Shown piece after piece: positions 55,725-63,542 of a DNA stretch of 63,542 bases (within the stretch, counting starts at the first letter, position 1; each line of letters begins with the position of its first letter). The translations under genes and the position numbers were made by a program. The notes under the pieces are model-generated. The model did no database searches. It was not told the origin of the DNA and saw only the letters and a list, made by a program, of their open reading frames with translations. The DNA is from Planctomycetota bacterium (GTDB lineage: Bacteria > Planctomycetota > UBA11346). The stretch lies in assembly GCA_028280785.1 (NCBI GenBank), contig JANQLF010000091.1:1-63542 (forward strand), read 5' to 3'.

Positions 55725-57144
55725 TCATCGATTATTAAAAATGAGCGCTTTCACTTTAATTGAGATGCTCGTCGTGCTCAGCATTATTGCTATTTTATCG
55801 ACGATGATTTTCATTGCTCAGGAAGATTCTGATGAAGATTTAGTGACCAGTGATGCGTTGATTTTACAAGCCACCCTTGATCGCGCACGTTCCTTGGCAA
55901 TGAGTACTGGTAACGCTTATGGCGTGGCATTTCATATAGAGAATGCTGGCGACGGCGCGGTATTGAAAAATAAATCTATTCTAGACGATAATAAGGAGTC
56001 ATTTATTGGCCGTCATTGGTACTGCATCATTGGCCCAGATAAAGAAGGCGTCAGTGGTTATAACGGTTATTCGCGCAAGAGTGAATTCCCTCCGATAATT
56101 AAAAGTGGCCACGATGGCGCTCGAACCTTTGTCACATTAACAGAGTACGCTGAGATATTTGAGAAATGTCAAGTTGGTCCACGGCAGTATCTTTCTGAAG
56201 GAGTACGTTTCCTAGCTTTATCTGATGTCGATGAGTTAAAGAATTATACGTATGCTGCGGCGACGAGTGGTGGGGTTTATATACGTAGTGCACTGTTGCC
56301 ACCAGAGGCGCCATCGCGACCTTGGTTTGGTTGGTATGATCAATCGACTAATACACTGTATCCTTGGGGAGGATACCATAGAGAAATTGATGCACTCTTA
56401 GGTTATCCCAATACTGGTCTCGATTATGTAGGTTTTGACGGTGATGTCAGTGTGGATGCTGGGGCAATTCCGTACGATAAAACCTTGGATACCAATGTTA
56501 GTCCAAGCGAGGTATGGGGACGTATTAATTTTATTTATGATTACGACGCCAGCGATGTTTCTAATAAAGTTTATGAGGGTGCTACTGCGACTTATCCTGA
56601 GGCCGTTGGTGATGCCGACAAGGAACATAATACATTTTATAATACGAGTGCGATAAAAAATATTGGACCAGATAGAGAAGTTTTGGCAGAGAAAAAGCGA
56701 CCTTTGGTGAATGCATTTTGGTGTGACTTTATGATTTATTATTTACCGAGTGGCGCCGCTCGCGTTACCTATGCCCATGCCCGTAGTGCATTTTTAAGAG
56801 ACCCAAGAAATTTTGGCTGGATGAGTGCGCGCGGACGTTCTGAGATGGGTGTTGAATTTAAAGATGATGAGGTCGGTGGATTTCATATAACGGTTTGCCG
56901 TGATGTTGACCCTGATGATGATGCAGATTTATATCCACAATTTAATGCGACAACTGGGCAGCCACATTACAATAAATTTGACTCTGTAGAAGATGCATTC
57001 GAATCTATCAATCCTTTTGTTCGCGTTTTTGTTTCCCGTTTAACCGGTGTATCTGAATTGCGCACCAATGAACATCCATTACTTGGCATTACTGCAGATG
57101 ATTTATTACAAAATAATCCTTATCCGAATGGAACGGATTATTAG
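55717..57144 (+). CDS. Large GspH-like pseudopilin
   Basis: 475 aa. The N-terminal MSA|FTLIEMLVVLSIIAILST has Glu at +5 and the hydrophobic assembly helix. The next segment, LQATLDRARSLAMSTGNAYGVAFHI, matches the GspH/FimT pattern (helix, then strand). The C-terminal 300 residues are extra and unrecognised, with an acidic DVDPDDDADLYP. It overlaps the upstream pilin gene by 8 bp and abuts the next. A role in the pseudopilus tip is inferred from the H-I-J-K order. Confidence 0.82.
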   Translation: MINHRLLKMSAFTLIEMLVVLSIIAILSTMIFIAQEDSDEDLVTSDALILQATLDRARSLAMSTGNAYGVAFHIENAGDGAVLKNKSILDDNKESFIGRHWYCIIGPDKEGVSGYNGYSRKSEFPPIIKSGHDGARTFVTLTEYAEIFEKCQVGPRQYLSEGVRFLALSDVDELKNYTYAAATSGGVYIRSALLPPEAPSRPWFGWYDQSTNTLYPWGGYHREIDALLGYPNTGLDYVGFDGDVSVDAGAIPYDKTLDTNVSPSEVWGRINFIYDYDASDVSNKVYEGATATYPEAVGDADKEHNTFYNTSAIKNIGPDREVLAEKKRPLVNAFWCDFMIYYLPSGAARVTYAHARSAFLRDPRNFGWMSARGRSEMGVEFKDDEVGGFHITVCRDVDPDDDADLYPQFNATTGQPHYNKFDSVEDAFESINPFVRVFVSRLTGVSELRTNEHPLLGITADDLLQNNPYPNGTDY

Positions 57145-57573
57145 ATGAAACAGATATTTCGCAAATCAGCATTTACTTTAATTGAGGTAGCATTGTCGTT
57201 GGCAGTTTTAGTAGCGGGACTGACAGCGGTGATTTCCATTTACATGGTTTCTTTGCAATGGGTTGAAGAAATACGTGTTGATTTAACAGCGATGCAAACG
57301 GGTCGTATTGTTTTGGCTGATGCGGGCGTATTAATGGATAAAGATGATAATCGTTTAGGATTAAAAAATACTGATCCTGAAGCTAAGGGGTGGTTGAATG
57401 ATTATTTTATTCTAAGAACAGTAACAACGCCGGCTATTTCACATTTTGACAGTAGTGCTGGTCGCTATGTGACCGTTCGTATTCGCGTTTATCACGGTGG
57501 GACTGACCAAGATGGGGTTCTCGCTCATGATTTTCACTGTGATCAAATTATACTCAAGGATTATAATCCATGA
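57145..57573 (+). CDS. GspI-like minor pseudopilin
   Basis: 142 aa, normal size for the family. MKQIFRKSA|FTLIEVALSLAVLVAGLTAV carries the prepilin helix with Glu at +5. It is followed by Gln/Trp-containing helix residues and a short beta domain. It starts directly after the previous stop and overlaps the next gene by 4 bp. The position and EVALSLAVLVAG pattern favour GspI. Confidence 0.8.
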   Translation: MKQIFRKSAFTLIEVALSLAVLVAGLTAVISIYMVSLQWVEEIRVDLTAMQTGRIVLADAGVLMDKDDNRLGLKNTDPEAKGWLNDYFILRTVTTPAISHFDSSAGRYVTVRIRVYHGGTDQDGVLAHDFHCDQIILKDYNP

Positions 57574-58925
57574 AGTATAAACGAAGAGAAGATGCGTTTA
57601 CTATTATTGAGCTTCTAGTTGCGGCTACCATATTTGTAAGTCTCTTGGGATTAGTCACAGTTGCATTCGGTCGCATTTCAAATGGTGGTAAAAAGGGTCT
57701 GCAAGTCTTAGAACTACATACGCGCGCCGATGCCATTTTACGGACCATGAATGAGGACTTGCGAAAGATACCTAATATTGCAGCGCTGCATTTAAAGCCT
57801 GCCACGGCGACAGAAGCAGGTAGTTTTACCTTCATGAATATGGTAAACGATACGCACCCATCGGTGACCAACCGAGGTGAAACCTTACCAGATTACAATC
57901 CCTTTGCTCGTGGTCATGGACAGCATTATCGATTAACTGATATGATTTGGATACGTTGGGAATGGACGCCCGGTATATTTAAGCGTGGTCGTTCGCGCAT
58001 TAACCCAAATGAGGATACTAATTCACAATGGGGTAGCGGAAGCATTCGCCGACCTGCAACAGCTACAAATGACTATATCTATGAAGTGCTGCTTGATGGT
58101 TCCTATCCACGCGGCATTCAGGGCAATGGCATTCCACCTCAGGTACAACGACATTTTGATTTCTTTGAGGGATCAGGTTCAATTAATACTATTAATGCCA
58201 CGACTGGTGAGAGTGCAGCTAAAGCGGGTGATAAACTAGCCGTTTATAAAGTGGTCGGTGGTAATTTTGTCAATCAAGGACGTCAGTGGCATTCCGAGCT
58301 TTTTGATCAAAACGCGGCTCCTTGGCGCATTCGTAACGAGCAATTTCAAGGTGGAGATTGGCGTCATCAATACACCACGTTGGAATGCGGTAATCAAGAT
58401 AAATTAAGCGATGCTAACGCCTACGCAGTGCGTAATCTCGATGGAAAAACGGTGAATAAAGATCGGTTGAATTTATTGGGTGCTGATGATACCGATGTTA
58501 ATGGAAAATTATTGTATCCATCGCAAATGAAAATTGCTTTTCATGGTATGCAATATTTGGATCTCGAATTAGTGAGGCGTAATGGCCGAGTGGTAACTGA
58601 AGGCGATGATACGAACCGTCTCGGTGACAGTGCAAGTTTAGATATTTCAGGTATTGAGCCTGATAGCGCTGATGGTATTGGAAACCGACCGAGCCATGTG
58701 CGCGTATCATTTTTATTGCACAGTATACCGGCTAAAGAACGCGATGAATTAGATGTCGATGCAGATGGTAATAGTGACGAATTGTTAATGGTTGCTGTAG
58801 CTGATTTAGTTGAGAGTGAAATGCATCCGACGCGATTGGAAAAAATCCACGCCTATAAGCGCCATGCACTTAAGCTTGGGCACACGGCCATTTATTTTAA
58901 TCAAAGTGTGCAATTAGGTTATTAA
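57570..58925 (+). CDS. Large GspJ-like pseudopilin
   Basis: 451 aa. MKYKRREDA|FTIIELLVAATIFVSLLGLV with Glu at +5, then a GspJ-like helix (LHTRADAILRTMNEDLRKIPN). It is about twice the usual length. The extra part includes a DVDADGNSDE loop, plausibly calcium-binding. It overlaps the upstream gene by 4 bp (ATGA). Confidence 0.8.
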   Translation: MKYKRREDAFTIIELLVAATIFVSLLGLVTVAFGRISNGGKKGLQVLELHTRADAILRTMNEDLRKIPNIAALHLKPATATEAGSFTFMNMVNDTHPSVTNRGETLPDYNPFARGHGQHYRLTDMIWIRWEWTPGIFKRGRSRINPNEDTNSQWGSGSIRRPATATNDYIYEVLLDGSYPRGIQGNGIPPQVQRHFDFFEGSGSINTINATTGESAAKAGDKLAVYKVVGGNFVNQGRQWHSELFDQNAAPWRIRNEQFQGGDWRHQYTTLECGNQDKLSDANAYAVRNLDGKTVNKDRLNLLGADDTDVNGKLLYPSQMKIAFHGMQYLDLELVRRNGRVVTEGDDTNRLGDSASLDISGIEPDSADGIGNRPSHVRVSFLLHSIPAKERDELDVDADGNSDELLMVAVADLVESEMHPTRLEKIHAYKRHALKLGHTAIYFNQSVQLGY

Positions 58926-58929
58926 TCAG

Positions 58930-61329
58930 ATGAATCAATTAATTACGAGCGCTAAAAACAAACAGGCATCAACCTTAATTTTGGTGGTAATGACTTTAGC
59001 TTTGATGATTTCAGTGGCTGTAACATTTATGAATATTGTAGGCCGTCAGCAAGGTAATGCTGTTGGCATTGCTATGCAAACCCATGCAGAAGTTGCCATT
59101 GAACAGGCCCAGGCTCATGCCATACGTAGTTTTGTTGAATCGGCGAGTGAAGTACGCAATAAAGCAGGCAATATCATAGATTATACGACATCAGGAAATG
59201 CACCGTGGCGCAGACATTTCAATCCAGTTATTGATGTTGATGGTGACTTTTGGACCGAGGATGATCGGACCAGTACTAATATTTCAGATATTAATAGTGG
59301 TACTTGGGAACCGAGTACAACAAATGTATCCAAGCATCCGTTAATCAATACCGGTCAGAATTTATTCCATATGATGGATCATTTTAATCCCTGGGGTGGT
59401 GAGTCCTCGTTGGGAGGACATAATCAACCTTCTTCGCGTTGGCATAATCACGCTTGGCTGACCACCGATTTAAAACCTATTCTTATTGATGATTCCTTGT
59501 CTGAAACTGAAAAGGTTGCTCTACGTGAATCGGCACGCTATGTGGTGCGGTATACGGTACAGGTTTACGATCTGCATGGGGCCTTAAGTGTTAACCATAA
59601 TTACCCAGACATTTTAGCCGATGGCACTAATGTTGCGACCGATGCGTTGCATTATATTCGTCAACAAAATTACCTACGCACTTTTGGTCGCAGTATTAAG
59701 TCAATGGGTGCTTGTTATTATATGTTTGATAATGGCAATGGTTCGAAACAAAACCGCACTTGGAATTACACGGATACCGATCCTTTTGATTGGGAGAGTG
59801 TTGGTTTTTATGAAGACGGTAGAAGTTTTTCGCGCAGCTCACATCGCAGTTTAACGGGCGACAGTAGAATAAGTTTAGAACGCGCCTTTCGTGGTGGCGA
59901 TCCAAAATACACAGGTGACTACAATACTACTAAACTCATTACCGCGCACCAAGGACGTATGTACACCTGGAATCATCGATCCTTTGCAGGGACCGGACGT
60001 AAATGGTTTGTGCCTTACGCTGATAATATGCGTGATGCCGACTTAGCTGACCCAGGTGCGAGTGTTCCAGTCAGTGAAGTGTCGACACCATGGCGAGTCA
60101 ATCTCTTATCAGCACCTATTTATGGCTTACGTGGAATGATCAGTGGTTTGAGTTCAGAGATTCGCCTGACGCGCGTTATGTCGAATGCTGATTTATTTGG
60201 TAAAGGCTATCCAGAGGCATTTCCATTGGAATTTGATGATGGGAAGGAAAATCCCTGGGTTTCGCAGGGTAAGAATCAGAGTGGTTATTTTTCTATTTAT
60301 CAGGCAGGCAATGGCACGCATAGAGATACTAATTTGGATGTGTATACGAACAGTTATCCAGTTGATGTAGCCTCTGCATTATGTACAGCCATTCATGCAG
60401 CTCGCCGTGCTTGGGACTCCGAATTAGAGGCATCGAGGCATCGGTATAATGACGATGCAAGCACTTTGATTCATCCGGGTCAGCTAACTAACGCCAATGG
60501 TGAGATGATTAAACTCATTATGCACGAGACCTATCGGATTCTTGGTGAACATAAAGTTTATGGTGGTGCCACGAGTTATTTATCCGGTGATAAAACTATA
60601 GTTGGAATCGGTCACCATAGTCGTGCCAGAGCTTATCGCTATCCGCGCATCGATCTTGATCCAGATACCGGACCGCATGCAGATGCATTAGATGTGCAAA
60701 TTCATGACGGTGCGAATAGTCGTGCAATGGAATATTTTTTGAATGATTTCATGATCAGTTTATTCGGCAAGGCTAATCCAGATGCGACGTTTGCTTTAAA
60801 TAGTAATTTAGCCCTTGATTTTAATGGCGATGGAAAAGCCGAAAGTACAGTTACCGGTTGGTGGGATTACAGCGCCAGTTCAGCAGGCGTGCATACTTTT
60901 TCTTGGTGGTGGGATGGTCTTGGTCCATTTGTTGAGATTGATCCAGAAAATGACTTTATGAAGCGTCCAGGTTGGTACCGCTTTGTCGGCGGCAATGTGC
61001 TTCGTAAAATAGGCGATGAATGGATGCCATTAACAGCGCCGCAACTTACCGCTTTTTATGATTACAATGATTTATGGCTAACGCCGCAAGGTTCATCTTT
61101 TCCAATCAAGGCGTTTTCTAAAACTGGACGCCTGTTTATTGGAAAGAGCAAGATTTTTGCTGCTTTTATGCGTTCAGAGGTATTCGATTTAACAGAAAAG
61201 AGAATTCGTGCGGCATCAAATCGACATTTCACTTACCGTCTAGATCCAAATAACGACGGTGATATGTCAGACAATGCCATGATGTTTTTAGGTGAAATGA
61301 AACTAATTAACCCGGATATTAAATACTAA
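58930..61329 (+). CDS. GspK/PilX-like large pseudopilin
   Basis: 799 aa, very large; GspK is normally about 320. The N-terminal KNKQASTLILVVMTLALMIS is a single hydrophobic helix without Glu at +5, as in GspK. QTHAEVAIEQAQAHAIRSF follows, like the A-rich helix after the membrane segment in GspK/PilX. The body has several acidic loops (DVDGDFWTEDD, DFNGDGKAES, DPNNDGDMSDN). It starts 4 bp after the GspJ-like gene. In T2SS, K caps the pseudopilus with I and J. The large extra region is unrecognised. Confidence 0.75.
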   Translation: MNQLITSAKNKQASTLILVVMTLALMISVAVTFMNIVGRQQGNAVGIAMQTHAEVAIEQAQAHAIRSFVESASEVRNKAGNIIDYTTSGNAPWRRHFNPVIDVDGDFWTEDDRTSTNISDINSGTWEPSTTNVSKHPLINTGQNLFHMMDHFNPWGGESSLGGHNQPSSRWHNHAWLTTDLKPILIDDSLSETEKVALRESARYVVRYTVQVYDLHGALSVNHNYPDILADGTNVATDALHYIRQQNYLRTFGRSIKSMGACYYMFDNGNGSKQNRTWNYTDTDPFDWESVGFYEDGRSFSRSSHRSLTGDSRISLERAFRGGDPKYTGDYNTTKLITAHQGRMYTWNHRSFAGTGRKWFVPYADNMRDADLADPGASVPVSEVSTPWRVNLLSAPIYGLRGMISGLSSEIRLTRVMSNADLFGKGYPEAFPLEFDDGKENPWVSQGKNQSGYFSIYQAGNGTHRDTNLDVYTNSYPVDVASALCTAIHAARRAWDSELEASRHRYNDDASTLIHPGQLTNANGEMIKLIMHETYRILGEHKVYGGATSYLSGDKTIVGIGHHSRARAYRYPRIDLDPDTGPHADALDVQIHDGANSRAMEYFLNDFMISLFGKANPDATFALNSNLALDFNGDGKAESTVTGWWDYSASSAGVHTFSWWWDGLGPFVEIDPENDFMKRPGWYRFVGGNVLRKIGDEWMPLTAPQLTAFYDYNDLWLTPQGSSFPIKAFSKTGRLFIGKSKIFAAFMRSEVFDLTEKRIRAASNRHFTYRLDPNNDGDMSDNAMMFLGEMKLINPDIKY

Positions 61330-61349
61330 AGTATTCGACGAGGTTCGTA

Positions 61350-63458
61350 ATGAGATACATTTTAATTTTATGTGGACTGTGCTATTCGGGCTTGCTCGCT
61401 GCTGCGACTTTAGCTCCTCCGCCAAATTATGTCGGTACCTGGCCGCCGGCTTGGGTTGGCACATCGCTTGGTTCAGATGCAACGGTTCAAGATCCAAACC
61501 CTGTTGAAGGTGATGCTAGTCATGCTTTTGATTATGGTAAAGACGAATGGGGTTATTGGGCGCATTTAGAACAACCAGGTGCGGGTGGTAGTGTCGTCAA
61601 GATAGAAATGCGTTATATTGATGTCGATGAGCCAGATTACAGTGATTTAAACTATGGTAATGGTGCAATTAATGGTGCATACATTATGGGAGCGCCCGCC
61701 AATGAAGTAGGCTCTCGTGACCATGAAAGGCCACAAGTAAAGGTGGAGGTTCGTGAAATTAACGGTGGTGCAGGGATGTGGGTTTCTGCTGATGAATGCA
61801 ATCAGGCGATGTGGGAATCAGTATTGGGTGTTGAACTTATACAGATGAAGCATGGCAATAATTCGCGTGGTGCCGTAGTCGATTCGAGTTTTAGTGCTGG
61901 TACCCATGACCATGATCTCAATACAACCGTGGCTTTTATTGGTGATAAGGCTAGTCGTGGCGTGGAGTCGCAGACGTATGCGAATGTTGTAGCATTTTGC
62001 ACGGTATTGAGTGCTAACATTAGTAAAACAGTCGATTTACCCACAGAAAAAGAATGGGAATATTTATGTCGATCTGGAACTGCTACGGCATTTTATACAG
62101 GTCGTCTACTGGAAGGTTTTACCGGATTTTCTGATGGTGGACTCACTGTTAATACCAATGGCGATTTTATGTTCGAATTTGACCGGGCACAAATTGAAGC
62201 GGATAAATTAAATATTCCGAATGGTGATGAATCCAGTGGTGGAGTGACACCGAAATGGCGCGTTCCAGTGAGCAGTGTGAACAGTGATGGGATTGCCATG
62301 TGGGTCCACTATCGCGGATTTAAAGGCGTCATTGGCGGTAGCATAACCATCAGCGGTGGAAGTTCGATGCAGATGAATATTGTTGCTCAATTTGATAGTC
62401 GTTACCAACATCGTTACTTTCCTGATCATTATGGGTCACATACATCAATATTAATGTTATATGAGAGCGTAGCCGGGGAATATGTGGCGCGTCCATATGG
62501 CGATCCCAACGCAGCCAATATGTATTATCGCTATTTAGAAGAACCAAGAGATTATGTGGCGACTTCTTTGGTGCGTACTAATGGATTACAAAATCATAGT
62601 CATACTAATTTTAATTTGGCCCATGATCCATTTGCGCATCAAGAAACGAATCAAGCTGGTGATTGGTACAACGATGGAACAAGCACGCGACAACTTGAGT
62701 ATCGCGAAATGGTCCAAGTATTAAATCGCTTTTCACCGCTTGGTTCTGCAGATCCTCGCAATGTCAATTTATCAGATTGGGAAGAACGTTTTGATGGCAG
62801 CCATGTCTTGGTTTTAGATTCTGATTCCTCAGGAACACCAGTTCGTCGTATGTATCCAATTCATAGTTTTTACACTCCCTATAGATTTAATGGAGGCGGT
62901 TCTGCGGCTACTCAAACTTTGCCGATTGAAGCATCAGATGCGCAAATTATTGATCAGGCAAAAAATACCGTACCAGAAAATCAAAAGGGTAAAAATTCTG
63001 TGGGTGATGATATGACGGTGAATGATTATAAGCGTAATTATCAGGAAGTGTTGGATGCTTATTATAGAAATAATGATTTCGATCCAGGCTTTTGGGAAGC
63101 AGTAACCCAAGCTGAAAAAGACAATATCGATAAATCATCGATTGTGGCGATGCGTAAAGGATATACGCCGATGCAGGATGCAATCACCGTCGATGGTGTT
63201 GATTCGGTTACCACGACTATTGCTGCAAACGGGCGGAGTCCGTGGGGTTTTCTGAATATGCATGGGAATCTAGACGAATGGACCAAAACTGAATGGGATG
63301 GTAAGTCGGGACCAAATAGAAATACCAGTGGTTTTCAAGTGACTCGCGGCGGTTCATGGCGTACAGGCGCTAATCGCTGCCGTAGTGCTGCGCGCACAGC
63401 ACGCGATCCAAATAAAGCTTATAATGACGTAGGTTTTCGCTTCATCATCAGGAATTAA
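61350..63458 (+). CDS. Exported SUMF1/FGE-fold protein split by a large insertion
   Basis: 702 aa. Signal peptide MRYILILCGLCYSGLLAAAT. The first half of the sulfatase-modifying-factor fold is at about 110-260 (GAYIMGAP, DECNQAMWESVLG, LPTEKEWEYLCRSGTAT). The second half is at about 625-702 (GFLNMHGNLDEWTKTEWDG, VTRGGSWRTGANRCRSAAR, DVGFRFIIRN). Between them are about 350 residues with no recognised domain. The two catalytic Cys of true formylglycine-generating enzymes are absent: Ala and Ser stand at those places in GANRCRSAAR. So it is a non-FGE SUMF1 protein, perhaps glycan-binding or structural. It is last in the pseudopilin operon, 20 bp behind gspK-like, so it may be its substrate or tip partner. 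Confidence 0.8.
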   Translation: MRYILILCGLCYSGLLAAATLAPPPNYVGTWPPAWVGTSLGSDATVQDPNPVEGDASHAFDYGKDEWGYWAHLEQPGAGGSVVKIEMRYIDVDEPDYSDLNYGNGAINGAYIMGAPANEVGSRDHERPQVKVEVREINGGAGMWVSADECNQAMWESVLGVELIQMKHGNNSRGAVVDSSFSAGTHDHDLNTTVAFIGDKASRGVESQTYANVVAFCTVLSANISKTVDLPTEKEWEYLCRSGTATAFYTGRLLEGFTGFSDGGLTVNTNGDFMFEFDRAQIEADKLNIPNGDESSGGVTPKWRVPVSSVNSDGIAMWVHYRGFKGVIGGSITISGGSSMQMNIVAQFDSRYQHRYFPDHYGSHTSILMLYESVAGEYVARPYGDPNAANMYYRYLEEPRDYVATSLVRTNGLQNHSHTNFNLAHDPFAHQETNQAGDWYNDGTSTRQLEYREMVQVLNRFSPLGSADPRNVNLSDWEERFDGSHVLVLDSDSSGTPVRRMYPIHSFYTPYRFNGGGSAATQTLPIEASDAQIIDQAKNTVPENQKGKNSVGDDMTVNDYKRNYQEVLDAYYRNNDFDPGFWEAVTQAEKDNIDKSSIVAMRKGYTPMQDAITVDGVDSVTTTIAANGRSPWGFLNMHGNLDEWTKTEWDGKSGPNRNTSGFQVTRGGSWRTGANRCRSAARTARDPNKAYNDVGFRFIIRN

Positions 63459-63506
63459 TGACCAGACATTCTCATCGACTCAAGTCTGTTGCTTTTACAC
63501 AAATGT

Positions 63507-63536
63507 ACACACTGATACCACTAGGTATCAGTGTGT
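63507..63536 (+). terminator. Stem-loop at the end of the pseudopilin operon
   Basis: A perfect 13-bp inverted repeat ACACACTGATACC/GGTATCAGTGTGT with a 4-base loop lies 48 bp past the SUMF1 stop codon. The sequence after it (TCTATG) is cut by the window end, so a T-run cannot be judged. Confidence 0.6.
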
Positions 63537-63542
63537 TCTATG

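Noticed and set aside
63459..63542. Open frame starting at the ATG overlapping the SUMF1 stop, running off the window end
   Set aside because: It is only 28 codons before the edge and contains the 13-bp terminator-like inverted repeat. Its KSVAFT hints at a prepilin-like start but the following residues do not fit, so it is left uncalled.
1..63542. CRISPR arrays, tRNA/rRNA genes, prophage or transposase genes
   Set aside because: I looked for regular spaced repeats, cloverleaf-like sequences, integrases and DDE motifs and found none that hold up by eye. A computed search (tRNAscan, CRISPR finder) would settle small cases.

Overview
The window looks like chromosomal DNA of a free-living, probably marine, Gram-negative member of the PVC superphylum, most likely Lentisphaerota or a close relative. 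This is inferred from gene content, not from a marker gene. The clues are: a complex I operon without its NADH-oxidising module beside a 2-oxoacid:ferredoxin oxidoreductase; large Hanks-type kinases; a sulfatase and a LamG protein; oversized pseudopilins whose cleavage site reads A|FTLIE; a SUMF1-fold protein; and CCACAGAT-type intergenic repeats. No rRNA, tRNA, CRISPR array, phage or transposase gene was found.

Layout. 1-3366 (minus): most of a pyruvate/2-oxoacid:ferredoxin oxidoreductase, cut by the window edge. 3645-13816 (plus): ten tightly coupled nuo genes, A-BC(fused)-D-H-I-J-K-L-M-N, with no nuoE, F or G. A small [4Fe-4S] ferredoxin gene faces the operon end across a repeat-rich, highly structured spacer. 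Together these suggest 2-oxoacid oxidation -> ferredoxin -> a ferredoxin-driven, proton- or ion-pumping complex I. 14554-16291: a lipoate ligase-like protein and thioredoxin reductase. 16414-22736: two overlapping Ser/Thr kinase genes with zinc ribbons and single membrane helices, the second with a C-terminal beta-propeller-like region. 22738-24770: a CYTH protein, accA and a P-II-family protein. 24774-25404: an orphan membrane-anchored protein bracketed by inverted dispersed repeats. 25580-30446 (minus): carB, radC and an unknown membrane protein. 30640-31227: a 2-Cys peroxiredoxin. 31464-35282: a giant acidic coiled-coil protein with tandem 56-residue repeats. 35355-37447: three small or secreted proteins.

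37675-47973 reads as a branched-chain 2-oxoacid locus. It holds a single-chain 2-oxoacid:ferredoxin oxidoreductase with order ferredoxin-alpha-gamma-beta, then a fused B12-dependent isobutyryl-CoA mutase (IcmF). Converging on them are a leucine/valine-type dehydrogenase, a hotdog acyl-CoA thioesterase and a sulfatase. Valine -> 2-oxoisovalerate -> isobutyryl-CoA -> butyryl-CoA would be a coherent route that also feeds reduced ferredoxin to the complex I.

48099-54246 is a divergent carbohydrate-type locus. A secreted beta-galactosidase-like glycoside hydrolase points left. An AAC(3)-family acetyltransferase, a transglutaminase-fold protein and a GntR-type regulator with a LacI-like sensor point right. 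The 530-bp divergent spacer carries three perfect or near-perfect palindromes that are good operator candidates.

54585-63458 is an operon of four pseudopilins (G/H/I/J-like) and a GspK-like protein. Several are much larger than usual and carry DxDxDG-type calcium-loop motifs. It ends with an exported SUMF1-fold protein split by a large insertion. No secretin, ATPase or peptidase gene lies in the window, so this set must work with machinery encoded elsewhere.
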